NCBI GenBank assembly: GCA_020850025.1 | Contig: JADZFI010000501.1 | Coordinates: forward strand, 1 to 7,668 | DNA length: 7,668 nt | From: Saprospiraceae bacterium | Lineage (GTDB): Bacteria; Bacteroidota; Bacteroidia; Chitinophagales; Saprospiraceae | Reading direction: 5' to 3' | Shown here: in pieces, positions 6,184 to 7,668 of the stretch | How positions within the stretch are numbered: position 1 is the stretch's first letter | Layout of the letters: every line of letters begins with the position of its first letter | Notes under the pieces: generated by a model | What the model was told of the DNA's origin: nothing | What the model saw: the letters and a program-made list of their open reading frames with translations, nothing else | Database searches by the model: none | Program-made: the position numbers and the translations under genes

Positions 6184-7668
6184 TTATTTCAACACTTCTA
6201 CTTTGCGTTTTTCAATACCGCCTGCCGTTTGTACCATCAGGTAATAAACACCGGTGGGCAGGTTGCTTACCTGGATCATGGTTTTTTGAGTTCCTGCTGT
6301 TTCTGTCACCCTTTGCAGAATGGAGCCGTTAGCACTGATCAAAGACCAGGAGAGAATGTCTTTGTCAGACTCCAGGGTGATTGCATCGGTTGCAGGGTTG
6401 GGATAAATGCCCAGTTGCACCTTTGAGCTGCCTTCTTCCGAACGTTCATACACGTCTTTGTCCAGCAACACGCTCTCCTCAGTATCATCGCGGTCTTCGT
6501 CGTCAGACTCCGTACCACCGTCATTGAAGCCTGCACCGCTCGCAGCCCTGATATTTAAATCCACCAGGCGCATACCTCTCGCCGAAACGTGGCTCCAGTA
6601 AGAGTGAAAAGCATTCCAGTTGTTTTCATACAAGGCATAGCTGTCGCTTCCTGCCATAAAGGTTCCGGTGTAAATGGTATTGTTGCCAGTTCCGTCAGTA
6701 TCCAGATCCACCAGGCGATATCCCTGCTTGCTCAATTCATCCCATTTGCTGGTGAAGTTGGCCCAGTTGCCGGCGTGCCACAGGGCATATCCTCCGCCTC
6801 CGGCTTTGAAGACACCTGCATACAGGGTGGTATTGCCTGACTTATACACTTCAACGTCAACGAGTCGGAAGCCTTGTCCGCCAAGTTCTGCCCATTTGTT
6901 GTTGAAAGCGGCCTGTGTCATTCCTGCTACCAGATGGTGGCCCCAGTTGCCTGCTCCATATACACCTGCGTATTTCAGATTTCCGTTGGCATCTTTGAAC
7001 ACTTCCAGATCAAGCAGGCGATAACCAAGGCCGGAAAGATTGCTCCATTCTGCGGTGAAGGCTGCCCAGGTAGTTCCGTATTGAACCTTTGAAACACCTG
7101 AGCCGGCACGCCAAACAGCAGAGTACTCAAGGGTGGAACCAACTTTGGTAATGCTTAAATCAGTCATACGCATACCGCTGTTCTTGTAGTCGGTGTCCTT
7201 TTGTTGCAGCGTAGCCTGGTTGGCGCCTGCCCACATGGCGTGAGCTCCTGTTCCTTCACGGAATACGCCGTTATAAACATTGGTACCATAAAAAGGCTTG
7301 GCACTACTTGGCCAAATGAATGCACGTGTGCCTGCATAACCCGGCAAGCCATGAGCCGTCATTTTTGTCCAGTCGGCACTGGAACTCAGGCTGGTGAAGC
7401 TTGCCTTTGAAATGGCGTAGCCAGTGTTAAAAAGGAGCGGGCGGAACGGACCACTTTCGATGCTGGTTTCTTTACGAACGTGTACGTGCAGGTGCGGACC
7501 GCTGCTGCTGCCGGAGTTTCCTGCAAGTCCCAGGAAATCGCCTGCTTTCACCACTTTCCCGACCTGCATGAGGTTGGCAGTCAGAGAACCTTTCTGAAAG
7601 TGTGCATATAAGGCAATGTTTTCGCCATGCTGAATGTAGAAGTGGTTACCGGCTCCTCCGTTTGGATA
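6184..7668 (-). CDS. M23 family metallopeptidase with tandem repeats and T9SS sorting tail, C-terminal part
   Basis: This is a secreted zinc metallopeptidase. The frame runs off the right edge, so 494 residues are visible and the true start, signal peptide and first HxxxD zinc motif lie outside; the ATG at 7569 is internal. Bases 7668-7475 encode the second half of an M23/LytM domain: YIQHGENIALYAHFQKGS, VGKVVKAGDFLGLAGNSG, and catalytic HLH within GPHLHVHV (7494-7486). M23 enzymes usually cut peptidoglycan cross-bridges or glycine-rich peptides. After a ~65-residue spacer come five ~50-residue repeats (7275-6550), then an acidic linker (TESDDEDRDDTEES). The last ~78 residues (from about 6420) are a type-A T9SS C-terminal domain: YPNPATDAITLE, LPTGVYYLMV and the basic end EKRKVEVLK. 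The protein should therefore cross the outer membrane through T9SS and lose its tail. Substrate unknown. The stop is TAA at 6186-6184. Confidence 0.9.
   Translation of the reverse strand, partial: YPNGGAGNHFYIQHGENIALYAHFQKGSLTANLMQVGKVVKAGDFLGLAGNSGSSSGPHLHVHVRKETSIESGPFRPLLFNTGYAISKASFTSLSSSADWTKMTAHGLPGYAGTRAFIWPSSAKPFYGTNVYNGVFREGTGAHAMWAGANQATLQQKDTDYKNSGMRMTDLSITKVGSTLEYSAVWRAGSGVSKVQYGTTWAAFTAEWSNLSGLGYRLLDLEVFKDANGNLKYAGVYGAGNWGHHLVAGMTQAAFNNKWAELGGQGFRLVDVEVYKSGNTTLYAGVFKAGGGGYALWHAGNWANFTSKWDELSKQGYRLVDLDTDGTGNNTIYTGTFMAGSDSYALYENNWNAFHSYWSHVSARGMRLVDLNIRAASGAGFNDGGTESDDEDRDDTEESVLLDKDVYERSEEGSSKVQLGIYPNPATDAITLESDKDILSWSLISANGSILQRVTETAGTQKTMIQVSNLPTGVYYLMVQTAGGIEKRKVEVLK
6550..7275 (-). 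repeat. Five ~50-residue protein repeats (BTRD1-like) in the peptidase
   Basis: Repeat starts are marked by an aromatic Y at bases 7275, 7125, 6972, 6822 and 6672, so the period is 150 or 153 bases. The repeat pattern is Y-x-G-V-F/W, a glycine-rich turn, an aromatic YAL-like strand, then F...W..L...G.RLVDL. The first copy is the most diverged (GMRMTDLSI); copies 3 and 4 are the most alike. The pattern matches my recollection of Pfam BTRD1 (bacterial tandem repeat domain 1), probably a beta-rich binding module. The function of such repeats is not established. Confidence 0.75.

Overview
The window looks like a piece of a Bacteroidota chromosome, probably from the Saprospiria/Chitinophagia side of the phylum. 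Four things point there: a DUF2480-family gene, BatD-family proteins, a type IX secretion (T9SS) C-terminal sorting tail, and promoter elements of the phylum-specific TAnnTTTG form. No Shine-Dalgarno sequence stands out before any start, which is also usual for the phylum. The region is mostly ordinary chromosome. What stands out is several kinds of small repeat, one of them inside a protein-coding gene.

Layout. Bases 2-373 hold the 3' part of a DUF2480 gene. It is followed after 8 bases by an LptF/LptG-type lipopolysaccharide-export permease (382-1470). A 90-base intergenic region carries a TAnnTTTG-type promoter element and five exactly spaced CCGTNNN heptamers that run up to the start codon of metG (1561-3726, methionyl-tRNA synthetase). 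A second promoter (3739-3773) precedes a two-gene unit: a small secreted protein consisting of one BatD-like N-terminal domain (3787-4272), then a full-length BatD-family protein (4278-6119). On the opposite strand, converging on batD, is the 3' part of a secreted M23 metallopeptidase with five ~50-residue tandem repeats and a T9SS tail (6184-7668, N-terminus outside the window). A hairpin terminator with a T-rich tract on the minus strand separates the two.

The most unusual stretch is 5679-5849, which encodes the cytoplasmic linker of BatD just after its membrane segment. It is a degenerate, G-poor array with a 9-base period. A separate element interrupts it: three tandem 15-base units (each encoding QGDHK), the last of which forms half of a perfect 8-bp palindrome. 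This looks like a dispersed REP-like palindrome that has inserted and amplified in frame.

The genes do not form one pathway. They cover envelope biogenesis (Lpt permease, BatD pair), housekeeping (MetRS) and an exported cell-wall-type peptidase. I see no defence system, transposase, CRISPR array, tRNA or rRNA here. The most plausible novelty lies in the repeats and in the doubled BatD domain.
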